From positions 58,962 through 122,961 of the forward strand of contig NZ_WQNE01000028.1 of NCBI RefSeq assembly GCF_009759665.1: 64,000 nt of DNA. Reading direction: 5' to 3'. Origin of the DNA: Bradyrhizobium cajani (GTDB lineage: Bacteria > Pseudomonadota > Alphaproteobacteria > Rhizobiales > Xanthobacteraceae). Made by a program: the position numbers and the translations under genes. Below are positions 1 to 7,231 of the stretch, one piece after another; within the stretch, counting starts at the first letter, position 1; the number at the start of each line of letters is the position of its first letter. Under the pieces are notes generated by a model. That model did no database searches, was not told the DNA's origin, and saw only the letters and a list, made by a program, of their open reading frames with translations.

Positions 1-139
1 GGGCCGGCTCGGGCGGCGGCTGCTCGGCCTCCTTCATGCGCATGAACTCGGGCACCGGCGCGCGGCTGTCGGCAAAGCCGCAGGCACCGAGCGCGAGCGC
101 GCCGGCAAGAAGCGCCGCATGAGCAATGATCCGCAACAT
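1..139 (-). CDS. lipoprotein, N-terminal part (cut by window edge)
   Basis: The reverse strand opens with ATG at 139 and encodes a hydrophobic leader (LRIIAHAALLAGALALGAC) ending in a lipobox LGAC, so the mature protein would be lipidated on Cys at about residue 20. A charged and proline-rich stretch follows (E-Q-PPPEP) before the window ends. Only about 46 codons are visible and the family cannot be named. The gene runs off the left edge. Confidence 0.55.
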   Translation of the reverse strand, partial: MLRIIAHAALLAGALALGACGFADSRAPVPEFMRMKEAEQPPPEPA

Positions 140-294
140 CCGTGAAGGTCCCCCCGCGGGCCAACAGATAGGTACGAACACGATCGGGCCGAGTCCCGGC
201 CGATCAAGATTTGCTGAAGACTTGGAACCCGCGGTGTTTGCTATTACGGGATTGGGGGCTGGTTTTTATCGCCAGGAATAGGGGGATTGCGCCA

Positions 295-525
295 ATGCGG
301 ATTTTGGTCATGGCGGCTGCGGTGCTGGCGCTGGCGGCTGGCTCGGCCGAGGCGCAGATGGGCGCTGGCAGCAGGCGTCACGCCAACGACGCCAAGCCCG
401 ACAACAAGCCCAAGGTCGACGAGAAGGCGTACAAGGCCGCGCTCGAGCGCATTCCCGACCCGAAGGAAAAGTACGATCCGTGGAGCGGGGCTCGGCCGAG
501 CGAACCTGCCAAGAAGTCGAAATAG
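295..525 (+). CDS. small secreted protein, paralogue of the gene at 2458
   Basis: This 76-residue protein has a clear signal peptide (MRILVMAAAVLALAAGSAEA, cleavage likely before QMG) and a short, charged, proline-rich mature part. The segment KAYKAALERIPDPKEKYDPWSGARP closely matches KAYKETLKKIPDAKAANDPWGGMRSD of the protein encoded at 2458-2754, so the two are paralogues. An upstream in-frame extension to 211 would hide the signal peptide, so ATG 295 is chosen. The function is unknown; such short periplasmic proteins are common in Bradyrhizobium. Confidence 0.7.
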   Translation: MRILVMAAAVLALAAGSAEAQMGAGSRRHANDAKPDNKPKVDEKAYKAALERIPDPKEKYDPWSGARPSEPAKKSK

Positions 526-781
526 AGCCCGACCCGCCCGCGATATCCCGCTGGCCTCGTCGCGCTGCTATTGCTGTCGGCGCGCTCGCCCGAGACGATG
601 CGGCGATTCAAATTCCGGACGATGCCGCTGTTCGCCGAACGCAGCCTGACGTTCCGCTCGCCCTTCGACGAGGTGATGGCGCTCGAGATCGCTACCCTGC
701 GATGGCGGCGTAGACGTCATATGGACCAAGCATGACGCCGCGTTGTGTACGTGGTGCGAACAACCGTTCACATCGCGCGCG

Positions 782-1024
782 CTATTGCACGAAGGCGAGA
801 CCGATGCGCTTGTCACTGCGCCAAACGGCGCGGCAATTCCGCACGAAATTGTCGCGCGAAATCGACAGCGTGAACGATTGCGGCAATGTGGCGGGGCCTT
901 CGAGGTCGATCGCCGCGCCGCCTGCCGACATGTTTCGCACCGTACAAGCGATGCCGCTGCCTTCGAAGGTGATCGTTCCACCCTTGAAAACACGGTGACG
1001 CTGCGTCGCGCGCTTCTCGATCAT
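782..1024 (-). CDS. PilZ-domain protein
   Basis: This 80-residue protein is almost entirely one PilZ domain, the fold that binds cyclic di-GMP. The first binding motif is visible as R-A-T-Q-R (RxxxR) at residues 5-9, and the second as N-M-S-A-G-G (N/DxSxxG) in the middle. The start MIEKRATQ is preferred because homologous stand-alone PilZ proteins begin there; the open frame extends a further 21 codons upstream. There is no neighbouring motility or cellulose gene to suggest a specific output. The protein is probably a small c-di-GMP-responsive adaptor. Confidence 0.75.
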   Translation of the reverse strand: MIEKRATQRHRVFKGGTITFEGSGIACTVRNMSAGGAAIDLEGPATLPQSFTLSISRDNFVRNCRAVWRSDKRIGLAFVQ

Positions 1025-1208
1025 TCCCGTTAATCCATGACGACGATTGTGAAGTAACGCATAGAAATTACGTTGAACTAAACTCAATACTGGCGCTAGT
1101 TACGCATCGCTTCAGACATCGTTTACGACGTTGAAGCGGATCGTCACTTCCCGCCGACTTTCCCCACAAGCCTTTCCTTTATGGCGTTTCGCGCCGATGG
1201 AGATACTG

Positions 1209-1502
1209 ATGAAGACCACGCTTTCGCTTCTGTTCGCCGCAGCGCTCTCGCTGTCGTCGATGCCCGCCCACGCCGTCAAGTGGGACCTCTCGACCATGAG
1301 CTGCAAGCAGTTCCTCGAGAGCGGCGAAGACAACATCCAGGTCGTGCTGACCTGGATGGACGGCTGGTACAAGGGCGACGAGGACAACGCGATCATCGAC
1401 ACCGACGTGTTCATCGAGAACGCCAAGAAGTTCGGTGCCTATTGCGGAAAGAATCCGAACGTCAGCATCGTCACCGCGGCCGACGAAGTGCTCGGCAAAT
1501 AA
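1209..1502 (+). CDS. HdeA/HdeB-like periplasmic protein
   Basis: The 97-residue protein has a signal peptide (MKTTLSLLFAAALSLSSMPAHA) and a mature part with two cysteines (S-C-K-Q-F-L and Y-C-G) at the spacing of HdeA-family acid-stress chaperones, which bind unfolded periplasmic proteins at low pH. GGAG lies about 7 bases before ATG 1209, which fixes the start downstream of the longer open frame. A hairpin terminator follows the stop. The family is clear; the acid-chaperone role is inferred from the family and not shown here. Confidence 0.75.
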   Translation: MKTTLSLLFAAALSLSSMPAHAVKWDLSTMSCKQFLESGEDNIQVVLTWMDGWYKGDEDNAIIDTDVFIENAKKFGAYCGKNPNVSIVTAADEVLGK

Positions 1503-1575
1503 CTTTGGAAGCGCGCCGGCCGAAGCGCAATTGCAATCGTGCTTCGGTCCCTCGCTTCGATAGGATCGTCATCGA

Positions 1576-1615
1576 GAGCCGCGGCGGGCTTTTCGCTTCC
1601 GCGGCTCCCCTTGTT
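1576..1615 (+). terminator. rho-independent terminator after the HdeA-like gene
   Basis: The arms GAGCCGCGG (1576-1584) and CCGCGGCTC (1599-1607) form a perfect 9-bp stem, followed by CCCTTGTTTT. It lies between the HdeA-like gene and the convergent thioesterase gene. Confidence 0.6.
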
Positions 1616-1627
1616 TTCGGATGACGT

Positions 1628-2092
1628 TCACCCCGGCAGCATTGCAAACGCGCTCGACACCATCGCCACCGGTTTGTTGTCGGAGGCCGAGAGCAGCGTG
1701 ACGCGGCCGAAGCTCATGGTGCGCCCGAGCCGCACCACGCGGGCGTCGGCGAGCACGTCCGATGACGAGACCGCCCGCATGAAGTGCGTGGTCTGGTCGA
1801 CCGTGGTCATCGGGCGATAGCCGCGATTGGCGGCGAAGATCGCGATCACCATCGCGGTGTCGGCGAACGCCATCAGCGCCTGGCCGCACACCACGCCGCC
1901 GTTCCGGCACAGCCGTTCCGAAAACGGCATGCGCAGCAGCGCGCCCGGCTGCCAGTCCGGCGCATCCGCCGGCTGTGCGTGCTCGATGCGCTCGACCGAG
2001 AGGCCGAGATCCTGGACCCAGGGGGCAAAGACCTCGCCGAGGATGCGTCTGGCCTCAGTGATGCCGAACTCGGCTTCTGGCTGCGATGGCAT
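1628..2092 (-). CDS. PaaI-type hotdog thioesterase
   Basis: This 154-residue protein has the features of the PaaI/YiiD hotdog thioesterases, which hydrolyse acyl-CoA thioesters in the cytoplasm: a conserved N-G-G-V-V-C-G-Q-A-L-M-A-F-A-D-T helix segment and a following T-V-D-Q-T-T-H-F-M-R strand. GGAGG stands 10 bases before ATG 2092, which argues against the much longer open frame reaching 2437. The gene is convergent with the HdeA-like gene and not in an obvious operon. The substrate is unknown. Confidence 0.75.
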   Translation of the reverse strand: MPSQPEAEFGITEARRILGEVFAPWVQDLGLSVERIEHAQPADAPDWQPGALLRMPFSERLCRNGGVVCGQALMAFADTAMVIAIFAANRGYRPMTTVDQTTHFMRAVSSSDVLADARVVRLGRTMSFGRVTLLSASDNKPVAMVSSAFAMLPG

Positions 2093-2236
2093 TGCTGTCG
2101 TTTCCTCCATTGTTGCCGGATGTTTCGGCCATTGTGCGCGCATCGGCGTGGCAAAGTCACCCTGTCTCGCGCCGGTCCCGTCGGCTTGAAAATGCCCGAC
2201 TTCCCCCGATATGATGCCTCGCTTGAGTACGGGTGG

Positions 2237-2371
2237 ATGATGTTGCGTCGATGTGTCGTGGTGTTTTGTTTGGCTGCGCTCGGCCTCGCGCTGGGCGGGT
2301 GCACCAGATGCGGACCAATCTGGGACGACTGGCTTCACGCGCCGAAATCGTGCAGATCGGATCGGCTCTAG
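2237..2371 (+). CDS. very short lipoprotein
   Basis: This 44-residue product is nearly all lipoprotein signal: a basic N-terminus (MMLRRC), a hydrophobic core and lipobox L-G-G-C. About 20 mature residues (TRCGPIWDDWLHAPKSCRSD) follow, with two further cysteines. ATG occurs twice in a row at 2237 and 2240. It is divergent from the thioesterase gene. The ending K-S-C-R-S-D-R is one I associate with small Bradyrhizobium lipoproteins. The function is unknown. Confidence 0.6.
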   Translation: MMLRRCVVVFCLAALGLALGGCTRCGPIWDDWLHAPKSCRSDRL

Positions 2372-2457
2372 CCGGCCATGCGGCCCTGAGCGGGCCGTTG
2401 ATGGGGATGACATGGCGCGGGCGATCCGCGTCACCATGGATGATCAAGGAGTAGATG

Positions 2458-2754
2458 ATGAAGCTTTTCCGTATGGCGGCGGTGCTGGCCGTGCTGGCGG
2501 GACCGGTCTATGCGCAAATGCCCAACATCAATTTGATGCAGGACGCCCCGAGCAAGACGGCAGAGGAGAAGGCCGCGGACGCCGAGCGTGAGAAGGCCTA
2601 CAAGGAAACGCTGAAGAAGATTCCGGACGCGAAAGCGGCCAACGATCCCTGGGGCGGCATGCGCTCCGATCCGCCGAAGCAGCCGGCTGCGCCGAAGGCG
2701 TCGGCCGCAACCAGCGCGCCCAAGAAGACCAAGAACGGCACGGCTGCCAACTGA
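2458..2754 (+). CDS. small secreted protein, paralogue of the gene at 295
   Basis: This 98-residue protein has a signal peptide (MKLFRMAAVLAVLAGPVYA, then QMPN) and a charged mature region ending in a lysine/alanine/proline-rich tail. AAGGAG at 2446-2451 precedes two adjacent ATGs (2455 and 2458), and the second has the better spacing. The central segment matches the protein at 295-525, with the same K-A-Y-K, I-P-D and D-P-W-G/S-G signatures. The function is unknown. Confidence 0.75.
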   Translation: MKLFRMAAVLAVLAGPVYAQMPNINLMQDAPSKTAEEKAADAEREKAYKETLKKIPDAKAANDPWGGMRSDPPKQPAAPKASAATSAPKKTKNGTAAN

Positions 2755-2858
2755 CCCTTCGCTCCCGTCCGAGGCGGCAAAGACGCCTCCGGACAGGACT
2801 CCTCTTCATCCCGCCGCTCCCTACATGTTCGGGAGTGTTTGCGTAAAGGAGGACGGAG

Positions 2859-3113
2859 ATGGCCGATCGTCCGCGGGATCTCGCCGAGCGGATGGCGCGC
2901 CGGCGCAAGATGGGCGGCAAGCCGGGCGAAACCACCGGCGACGGCTATCTGCGCGAGACCTTCACCCTGCCGCGCGCGGCGGCGCGGGCGAGGGCGCAGG
3001 CCTTCTTCGCCCGCTACCCCAAGGCCGGCTATATGAGCGAGGTCGAGGCCTGGCGCGAACTGCCTGGCGGTGACATCGAGTTCACCATGCGACGACTGCC
3101 CAGCGCGGACTAG
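2859..3113 (+). CDS. hypothetical basic protein, 84 aa
   Basis: A strong ribosome site (AGGAGG, then ACGG AG) precedes ATG 2859. The 84-residue product is arginine-rich at its start (MADRPRDLAERMARRRKMGG) and has a compact C-terminal half with FFARYPKAGY and VEAWRELPGGDIEFTMRRL. There is no signal peptide or membrane segment. I recognise it only as a conserved Bradyrhizobium hypothetical. Confidence 0.6.
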   Translation: MADRPRDLAERMARRRKMGGKPGETTGDGYLRETFTLPRAAARARAQAFFARYPKAGYMSEVEAWRELPGGDIEFTMRRLPSAD

Positions 3114-3152
3114 GTCCGGGGCTTCATCTGAGGCTTGGATCCAGGGGCCTTG

Positions 3153-3386
3153 CTAATCGAGGGATTCCGCGACGATGCGGATCCGGAACACCGGCTCCTT
3201 GGTCTCGTCCAGCAACTCCATGTGCCATTCGGAATTTTCCTGGAGCTTGCGGGCGATGCCGGCGGCCATGTCGGCACAGACGCTGGTCATCTCCTTCCAC
3301 GCCGAATCGCGATCGGCAAACTCCGTCGCCTGGTCGGCGCAGCCGGAATAGCGGCCGTTCCGGATTTGAAAGAAATAGAGCGGCAT
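3153..3386 (-). CDS. DUF6894-type small protein
   Basis: The 77-residue product begins MPLYFFQIRNGRYSG, the diagnostic opening of the DUF6894 proteins that are abundant in Rhizobiales. It continues with A-T-E-F-A-D-R-D-S-A-W-K-E-M and a C-terminal V-F-R-I-R-I-V-A-E strand. The longer open frame up to 3455 adds 23 residues unlike the family, so ATG 3386 is used. The function of the family is unknown. Confidence 0.7.
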   Translation of the reverse strand: MPLYFFQIRNGRYSGCADQATEFADRDSAWKEMTSVCADMAAGIARKLQENSEWHMELLDETKEPVFRIRIVAESLD

Positions 3387-3542
3387 GGCTCGCACCGATC
3401 GCGTGATGGCCTCGTCCCCAAGGCCCCGGGCGCGCGCAGTCCAATCCCAAATCACGGGCAGATCAATTCCGGGCGGCTACGGACTACGCCGCTGGCGCCC
3501 CGCGGAAGGCGCCATGATGCAGCCGATCTCAGTCCGGCCGGT

Positions 3543-3731
3543 TCAGGCCGTTTTCCGTCCTATGGCCTTCAGCTCCCGATCGATGCGCAGTTGCACCCGC
3601 CGGATCGCCAACAGATCGATCTTCGTTTCGGTCTTGCCCGTCTTGATCTTCTCGCCGATGCGGAACTGCCATTGCCAGACTCCCGGACTCGCCGTCTTGG
3701 CGACAGTGAACTCGACGCCCCTGTGATTCAT
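3543..3731 (-). CDS. hypothetical small basic protein
   Basis: GGAGG followed by five bases precedes ATG 3731. The 62-residue product (MNHRGVEFTVAKTASPGVWQ...) is rich in lysine and arginine and has W-Q-W-Q-F-R-I-G in the middle. It has no signal peptide or membrane segment. It fits a family of short Rhizobiales proteins of unknown role, and I cannot name it further. Confidence 0.6.
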   Translation of the reverse strand: MNHRGVEFTVAKTASPGVWQWQFRIGEKIKTGKTETKIDLLAIRRVQLRIDRELKAIGRKTA

Positions 3732-4073
3732 GGTCACCTCCACGATTCACCTTCGATGACTGCAAGACATGTTGGGCGTCATCATATTCCGGCGGCAAGT
3801 GAAATTTGCCGATAAGTCTTGGATAGCTCACGGAAATCCCGGAAGCGCACGCAGCCCGAAACAAACGAAGACAAAATTCGAAAGATTGCGGTGGCGCGAT
3901 GCGGGACATCGCCGCTGCGCCGCTCTGGGCGATGCAGGCGGGCAACTCCAGGAACTCTGTTCTTGGCCGGAGAACCACGGAGCAGGACATTGGCTTCGGC
4001 GATGGCCCGTCTCCATGCGAACGGCGGCATGTGCCTTGCTTGGCTTGATGACGGCAAGCAACATGGGCGCATC
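3732..4073. other. no gene recognised
   Basis: This stretch lies between the divergent small gene at 3731 and the DUF2798 gene. An open frame on the plus strand runs through its second half in phase with the DUF2798 gene, but its translation is low-complexity and unlike the family. I see no RNA gene or convincing hairpin. Confidence 0.4.
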
Positions 4074-4313
4074 ATGCTCGGCATTCCCCGCCGCTACTCT
4101 CATTTCGTCTTCGGTGTCATCCAGTCGGGCCTGACCTCGCTGATCGCGGCGGGGATCGCCAGCTTTCCCGCGGGAAGCATCATGCTCTTCGTTCGGCACT
4201 GGATGGTGTCGTGGCTGATCGCATGGGCCGCGATGCTGCCCGTCGTGCTGCTCGCGGCGCCCGCGATCCGTGCTTTCGCACTGCGTCTGACGCAGGAGGA
4301 GGGGGCTCCGTGA
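4074..4313 (+). CDS. DUF2798 membrane protein
   Basis: This 79-residue protein has two membrane segments (about residues 10-30 and 44-64). The motif R-R-Y-S-H-F-V-F-G-V-I-Q-S-G-L-T-S and the ending W-M-V-S-W-L-I-A-W are typical of DUF2798. Family members are about 75-80 residues, which supports ATG 4074 even though its ribosome site is weak; GTG/ATG starts further upstream to 3819 are open. It is probably an inner-membrane protein of unknown function. Confidence 0.65.
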   Translation: MLGIPRRYSHFVFGVIQSGLTSLIAAGIASFPAGSIMLFVRHWMVSWLIAWAAMLPVVLLAAPAIRAFALRLTQEEGAP

Positions 4314-4330
4314 ACCGGCCGGCTAGCATG

Positions 4331-4363
4331 AAAAAAGCCCGCCTGGGGAGAGCCGGGCGGGCT
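4331..4363 (-). terminator. minus-strand rho-independent terminator
   Basis: AGCCCGCC (4336-4343) pairs with GGCGGGCT (4356-4363). On the minus strand the hairpin is followed by TTTTTT (complement of 4331-4336). It ends putative sRNA unit 2. Confidence 0.75.
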
Positions 4364-4446
4364 GAAGGTTATTGGAGGCTGAGGTGCTGGGCTGCAACAC
4401 CATAGCCAAGCGACCCTAGCCGCCGCGGCTTACGCCGGCCTGACAC
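4331..4446 (-). ncRNA. putative sRNA unit 2 of a tandem pair
   Basis: On the minus strand a block GTGTCAGGC-N4-GTAAGCCG (plus positions 4426-4446) begins a roughly 115-nt stretch with no reading frame that ends in a textbook hairpin plus U-tract at 4331-4363. The same block recurs at 4567-4587 ahead of a second terminator, and both copies are preceded by TGCGG-N2-TTGGC 18-20 bases upstream. Repeated head, divergent middle and separate terminators suggest two paralogous small RNAs. No known family is assigned. Confidence 0.45.
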
Positions 4447-4483
4447 GCGGATCGTGTCCGGGGCCGGCCAACCCCGCAAACAG

Positions 4484-4509
4484 AAAACCCCGCTCGGAGG
4501 GAGCGGGGT
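4484..4509 (-). terminator. minus-strand rho-independent terminator
   Basis: ACCCCGCTC (4487-4495) pairs with GAGCGGGGT (4501-4509) with a 5-base loop. On the minus strand the stem is followed by TTTT and CTGTTTG. It ends putative sRNA unit 1. Confidence 0.7.
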
Positions 4510-4587
4510 CGTCGGCTGGGTATGGAGGTCGGTGTTGGTCCACCGGCGCGGCGAGCTTAGGAGAGTCGGCTTACAAGCGCCTGACAC
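4484..4587 (-). ncRNA. putative sRNA unit 1 of a tandem pair
   Basis: The minus-strand block GTGTCAGGC-N4-GTAAGCCG at 4567-4587 opens a roughly 105-nt stretch that ends in the terminator at 4484-4509. It contains an internal hairpin (CGGTGGACCAACACCG). It parallels the unit at 4331-4446 in its head, its upstream TTGGC element and its terminator position, but differs in the middle. No open reading frame of note lies on this strand. Confidence 0.45.
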
Positions 4588-5187
4588 CGGCTGCGAGAGC
4601 GCATCGCCAAGGCCGCAGACTGGCCCCGCACCGGTCCCAATTTGGCCACCCGAGCGCACCACTGGAGACACACCTGCAGGCGAGATTCCCTTTGTCCGGT
4701 GCAAGCCATGGGGGAACGTGGCGCACGGGCAACGGGGTGGCATCATGGATAACGTAGAGCGGTCATTTGCCGCCGCGACGGCGGCTGGCTTTGTTGTGCT
4801 GGTAATCGGGCTCGTGCTGCTGGCGGTGCTGTAGGGCGGGCCGGCGCCCGGAAGACGGCCCCGCCGCGTCCAGGAGCACACGTGCCGGGTGGCGCCACGG
4901 GTGCGGCCCTGTGTCTTTCAAAAAGTGCAAAACAACCCCATGCACAGTAGGCTGCCGGGGGATTTCGCTGCTTGATCAATGGCTTATTTGCGGTGCTTGG
5001 ATACCTTTAGCCGCCTGATCCGCCTCCAGGTCGCGTGCATCCCGACGCGCGAGCCGGGAACCCGCGCAACGATCAGGATAGGTCGCTGCCGGCGACCGCC
5101 TTCGGCGTCAGGCTCCGCGCAACCTGAGGTATGGCACGCTGCCGCCCATTGCCGCCGCTTCGGTCAGATCCAATTCGTGCTGACGGG
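4588..5187. other. 600-bp stretch without a clear gene except one possible micro-ORF
   Basis: Apart from a possible 29-codon membrane ORF at 4745-4834, the open frames here are short and arginine- or proline-rich in the way of random GC-rich DNA. No tRNA fold or terminator was seen. The right edge is the palindromic repeat at 5188. Confidence 0.35.
4745..4834 (+). CDS. possible 29-aa single-pass membrane peptide
   Basis: ATG 4745 opens MDNVERSFAAATAAGFVVLVIGLVLLAVL followed by TAG: a short acidic/polar head and then one hydrophobic helix of about 15-18 residues. A GGGGTGG stretch lies 5 bases upstream. The length and shape are like known bacterial micro-membrane proteins, but there is no homology evidence, so this is a tentative call. 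Confidence 0.3.
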   Translation: MDNVERSFAAATAAGFVVLVIGLVLLAVL

Positions 5188-5288
5188 CTAAAGCGCGACG
5201 AGATTGGGATGAGTCGTCATCGCGCTTTAGGTTGCTGTTTGAGCATGATCTTTTCGGAAAACCGCTGCGCACTTTTCCGGATCATGCT
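5188..5288. repeat. two-part palindromic repeat, copy 1
   Basis: The first inverted repeat is CTAAAGCGCGA...TCGCGCTTTAG (5188-5230). The second is GAGCATGATC...CGGAAAA...TTTTCCGGATCATGCTT (5241-5288). The same pair occurs at 58708-58794, and the second part also at 12414-12477. This palindrome is familiar from many Rhizobiales genomes. The stop codon of the minus-strand gene at 5289 directly abuts it. Confidence 0.8.
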
Positions 5289-5456
5289 TTAGTGGACCTT
5301 GATCCGGTCCAGGGGAAGGTGGAGCTCGGCGGCACGCTCCTGCCGATCCTTCTTGCGGAACTCGTTTTCCTTCCGCTCGAACTTGACCATCTCCTCGTGC
5401 GCCGCCTCCAGCAAAAAATTACGCCGGGCTGTTTCTTCGCGCGTGTTGTCCGTCAT
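5289..5456 (-). CDS. conserved small charged protein, 55 aa
   Basis: GGGAG precedes ATG 5456 by about 8 bases. The product is highly charged and probably all helical (MTDNTREETARRNFLLEAAH, then EEMVKFERKENEFRKKDRQE), with no signal or membrane segment. Its TAA stop touches the palindromic repeat at 5241-5288. The open frame extends upstream to 5564, but those codons lack a ribosome site. The function is unknown. Confidence 0.6.
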   Translation of the reverse strand: MTDNTREETARRNFLLEAAHEEMVKFERKENEFRKKDRQERAAELHLPLDRIKVH

Positions 5457-5636
5457 GATCCAGCTCCCCATTGTTGCGGTCCCCCATCCCCGGAGAAAGC
5501 GGACACCGCAAAAAGGTTCGATGCCGCAGGATTGCGGAATTATGACGGCACGCGACTTGCGCATCGTTGATGCGCGTCATGTTCGAATGATGAGAGAGGC
5601 TGCGCGCAACCGGCCCAACAACAGCCGCACCGCCAA

Positions 5637-5837
5637 TCAGGACGTTCTGCGGCGTCTCGCTTGCAGCCAACCGACGACCGCCGGCGGCACGCAGAATCCG
5701 GCGACAACCAGCACGGCCCCCCAATTCCGCGAGAGGGCAAGCACGTGGGCCGCGCCTGCCGACACAACGAAACCGCTGGCCGCCGCCATCCATTGCGATG
5801 GCGTGAAGTCCGGCCCCTTGTTGATCGGCAAACGCAT
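5637..5837 (-). CDS. small two-pass membrane protein
   Basis: The 66-residue product (ATG 5837; a GTG lies two codons upstream) has two hydrophobic stretches, about residues 17-35 and 40-57, with a positively charged end (Q-A-R-R-R-R-T-S). AGGTG lies just upstream of the ATG. It is probably an inner-membrane protein of unknown function. Confidence 0.5.
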   Translation of the reverse strand: MRLPINKGPDFTPSQWMAAASGFVVSAGAAHVLALSRNWGAVLVVAGFCVPPAVVGWLQARRRRTS

Positions 5838-5958
5838 GGGCACCTGCGGAGGGAATCAGGGCATCATGATCCCATCGGCAGGTTTGGCAATCTGCTTTCG
5901 ATCGCCGGCAACGCGACGGAAAGATCGGAGGCCGCCGATCGAGGCGGCCTTGCCGCGC

Positions 5959-6222
5959 TCAGCGATCGGGCCTTGTCGACATGATCTCTCCGGTCTTGGG
6001 GTCGGCGTAGAACTTCACCCTCTTGCCGTCCTTGATGCCTTCGCCTTCCCATCGGCCGTCGTCGGCTTCGATTTTGCTGACCAGCGTGAAGCCCGACTTG
6101 AGAACTTTCTCGAGGACTTGCTGGATCGGCATCCAATCCGCCCCCGGCAGGTCGGCATGCGCGACATTGACCGAGCCCGCCGACAGAACCACCGCGAGAA
6201 CGACAGGGACAATCCTTTTCAT
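5959..6222 (-). CDS. PepSY-domain periplasmic protein
   Basis: AAGGAG eight bases before ATG 6222 fixes the start. A signal peptide (MKRIVPVVLAVVLSAGSVNVAHA) is followed by a single PepSY-type domain of about 64 residues, with the typical I-Q-Q-V-L-E-K-V, I-E-A-D-D-G-R-W-E-G-E-G and V-K-F-Y-A-D-P-K-T-G-E-I elements. PepSY domains are thought to modulate periplasmic peptidases or sense the envelope. There is no kinase or oxidase partner nearby. Confidence 0.75.
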   Translation of the reverse strand: MKRIVPVVLAVVLSAGSVNVAHADLPGADWMPIQQVLEKVLKSGFTLVSKIEADDGRWEGEGIKDGKRVKFYADPKTGEIMSTRPDR

Positions 6223-6269
6223 GCGGAATCTCCTTGCGGCTGGGGAGTGCCCAGTTTCGTAGGGTCGCG

Positions 6270-6328
6270 GAATTCGGACACTCCCGAATTCAACCCAGGT
6301 CGCCCTAGGACGAATACGGACAGCACCC
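6270..6328. repeat. GGACA-rich direct repeat, copy A
   Basis: AATTCGGACACTCC, GAATTCAACCCAGG and AATACGGACAGCACCC follow each other here at about 20-base steps. The same order is seen at 11144-11203, and a shorter form at 9016-9048. Regularly spaced TGTCC/GGACA boxes resemble the ends of transposons with several transposase-binding sites, so this may be a relic end. Confidence 0.45.
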
Positions 6329-6408
6329 AAATCAGCGTGCTGCCGCGCCGCTGTCGCTGAAGGCCGGAGTGATGAGAGTGAATGAGGCCCGCCCGCGGAG
6401 GCGCGGCT

Positions 6409-6591
6409 TCACTTGTTGGAATCAATCTCGTTCTGAGATAACTCGCCGCGCTTGCCTAGAAATGTCGACGGTCTTGGAAGCGCCAGGGCGGCTTTCGCTT
6501 CGTCGATGCTTTGCCGTGCGCGCTGCAACAGCTCGGCATCGATCTCGTGGATTGGCCGAAAAATCAGGTCCTTTGGGGATCGCTGTCTCAT
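6409..6591 (-). CDS. small hypothetical protein, 60 aa
   Basis: GGAGG stands six bases before ATG 6591. The product MRQRSPKDLIFRPIHEIDAE... is charged and likely helical, with no membrane segment. It starts 30 bases after the stop of the similar-sized gene at 6622-6801, so the two are probably co-transcribed. The function is unknown. Confidence 0.6.
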   Translation of the reverse strand: MRQRSPKDLIFRPIHEIDAELLQRARQSIDEAKAALALPRPSTFLGKRGELSQNEIDSNK

Positions 6592-6621
6592 GGTGACCTC
6601 CAGCCAAAAACAATTGGCGAC

Positions 6622-6801
6622 CTATTTTAGTTTCCTTATCTCCCGCCTAAATGCAAATCGCATTTCCTGCGCGCGCAGTTCCTTCGCGCAGACCGCGTGC
6701 ACCTCGCGGGTCTGCTCCACGACCGTTCGGCTGCGCTCGATGGCCCGGTCAGCCGCGTCCAACAGCTGCAGTGTTTCGTCGCTCAAAGGCTGCTGAGCCA
6801 T
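6622..6801 (-). CDS. small helical hypothetical protein, 59 aa
   Basis: The reverse strand reads MAQQPLSDETLQLLDAADRA, then IERSRTVVEQTREVHAVCAK and ELRAQEMRFAFRREIRKLK, then TAG. GGGGAG precedes ATG 6801 by about 7 bases. The sequence looks like one long amphipathic helix, possibly a coiled coil. It leads a two-gene unit with 6409-6591. Confidence 0.6.
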   Translation of the reverse strand: MAQQPLSDETLQLLDAADRAIERSRTVVEQTREVHAVCAKELRAQEMRFAFRREIRKLK

Positions 6802-7231
6802 AGGCTGCTCCCCTCGCTATGCAGGCGGGAGCACTCTCGGTCTCTCAGCCACCGACGCCCACGGGCAGAGCCTTGGCCGGTGATGGCGACTAAACTGCCA
6901 CCGATCCGTATTGTTCAAAAGTGAACTTAGGACTCCAAGCAAAAGCGGATGGGAACACCCACGGTGCTGTCGTACTCAGGACCTTCATTAAATTCGACTT
7001 CGGACGCCATTGATTCACAAATGCGATAGTCGGAACAGCGATAACCGGGAAAAATAGGCAAACCGGGGAGGCGCAGGTCATTTCATTTCGTAAATTTTTG
7101 AAACCCGGAAAAGGGGCCGCTGTCGCAAAGCAGCGGCCCTTAGCTTTGACATCGCAAAGATGGAATTGGGACAGGAACATTGAAGCGATTGCCAAGTTTT
7201 CCCGGTGCCCTTCCCCAAGGGTGACCCCGAT
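6802..7231. other. intergenic stretch with one strong hairpin, no gene recognised
   Basis: No convincing coding frame is present. A 9-bp stem GGGCCGCTG (7114-7122) / CAGCGGCCC (7131-7139) is followed on the minus strand by CCTTTTCC, so it may act as a weak minus-strand terminator. Base composition is more AT-rich than in the flanking housekeeping genes, in keeping with an accessory region. Confidence 0.4.

Noticed and set aside
568..993. 141-codon minus-strand frame overlapping the PilZ gene
   Set aside because: It overlaps the PilZ-domain gene in another frame; its translation is Cys/Ser/Arg-rich without motifs or a ribosome site.
4588..5187. Search for a tRNA or rRNA fragment in the gene-poor stretch
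   Set aside because: No cloverleaf with a GTTCGA-type T-loop or conserved rRNA segment could be found by eye.
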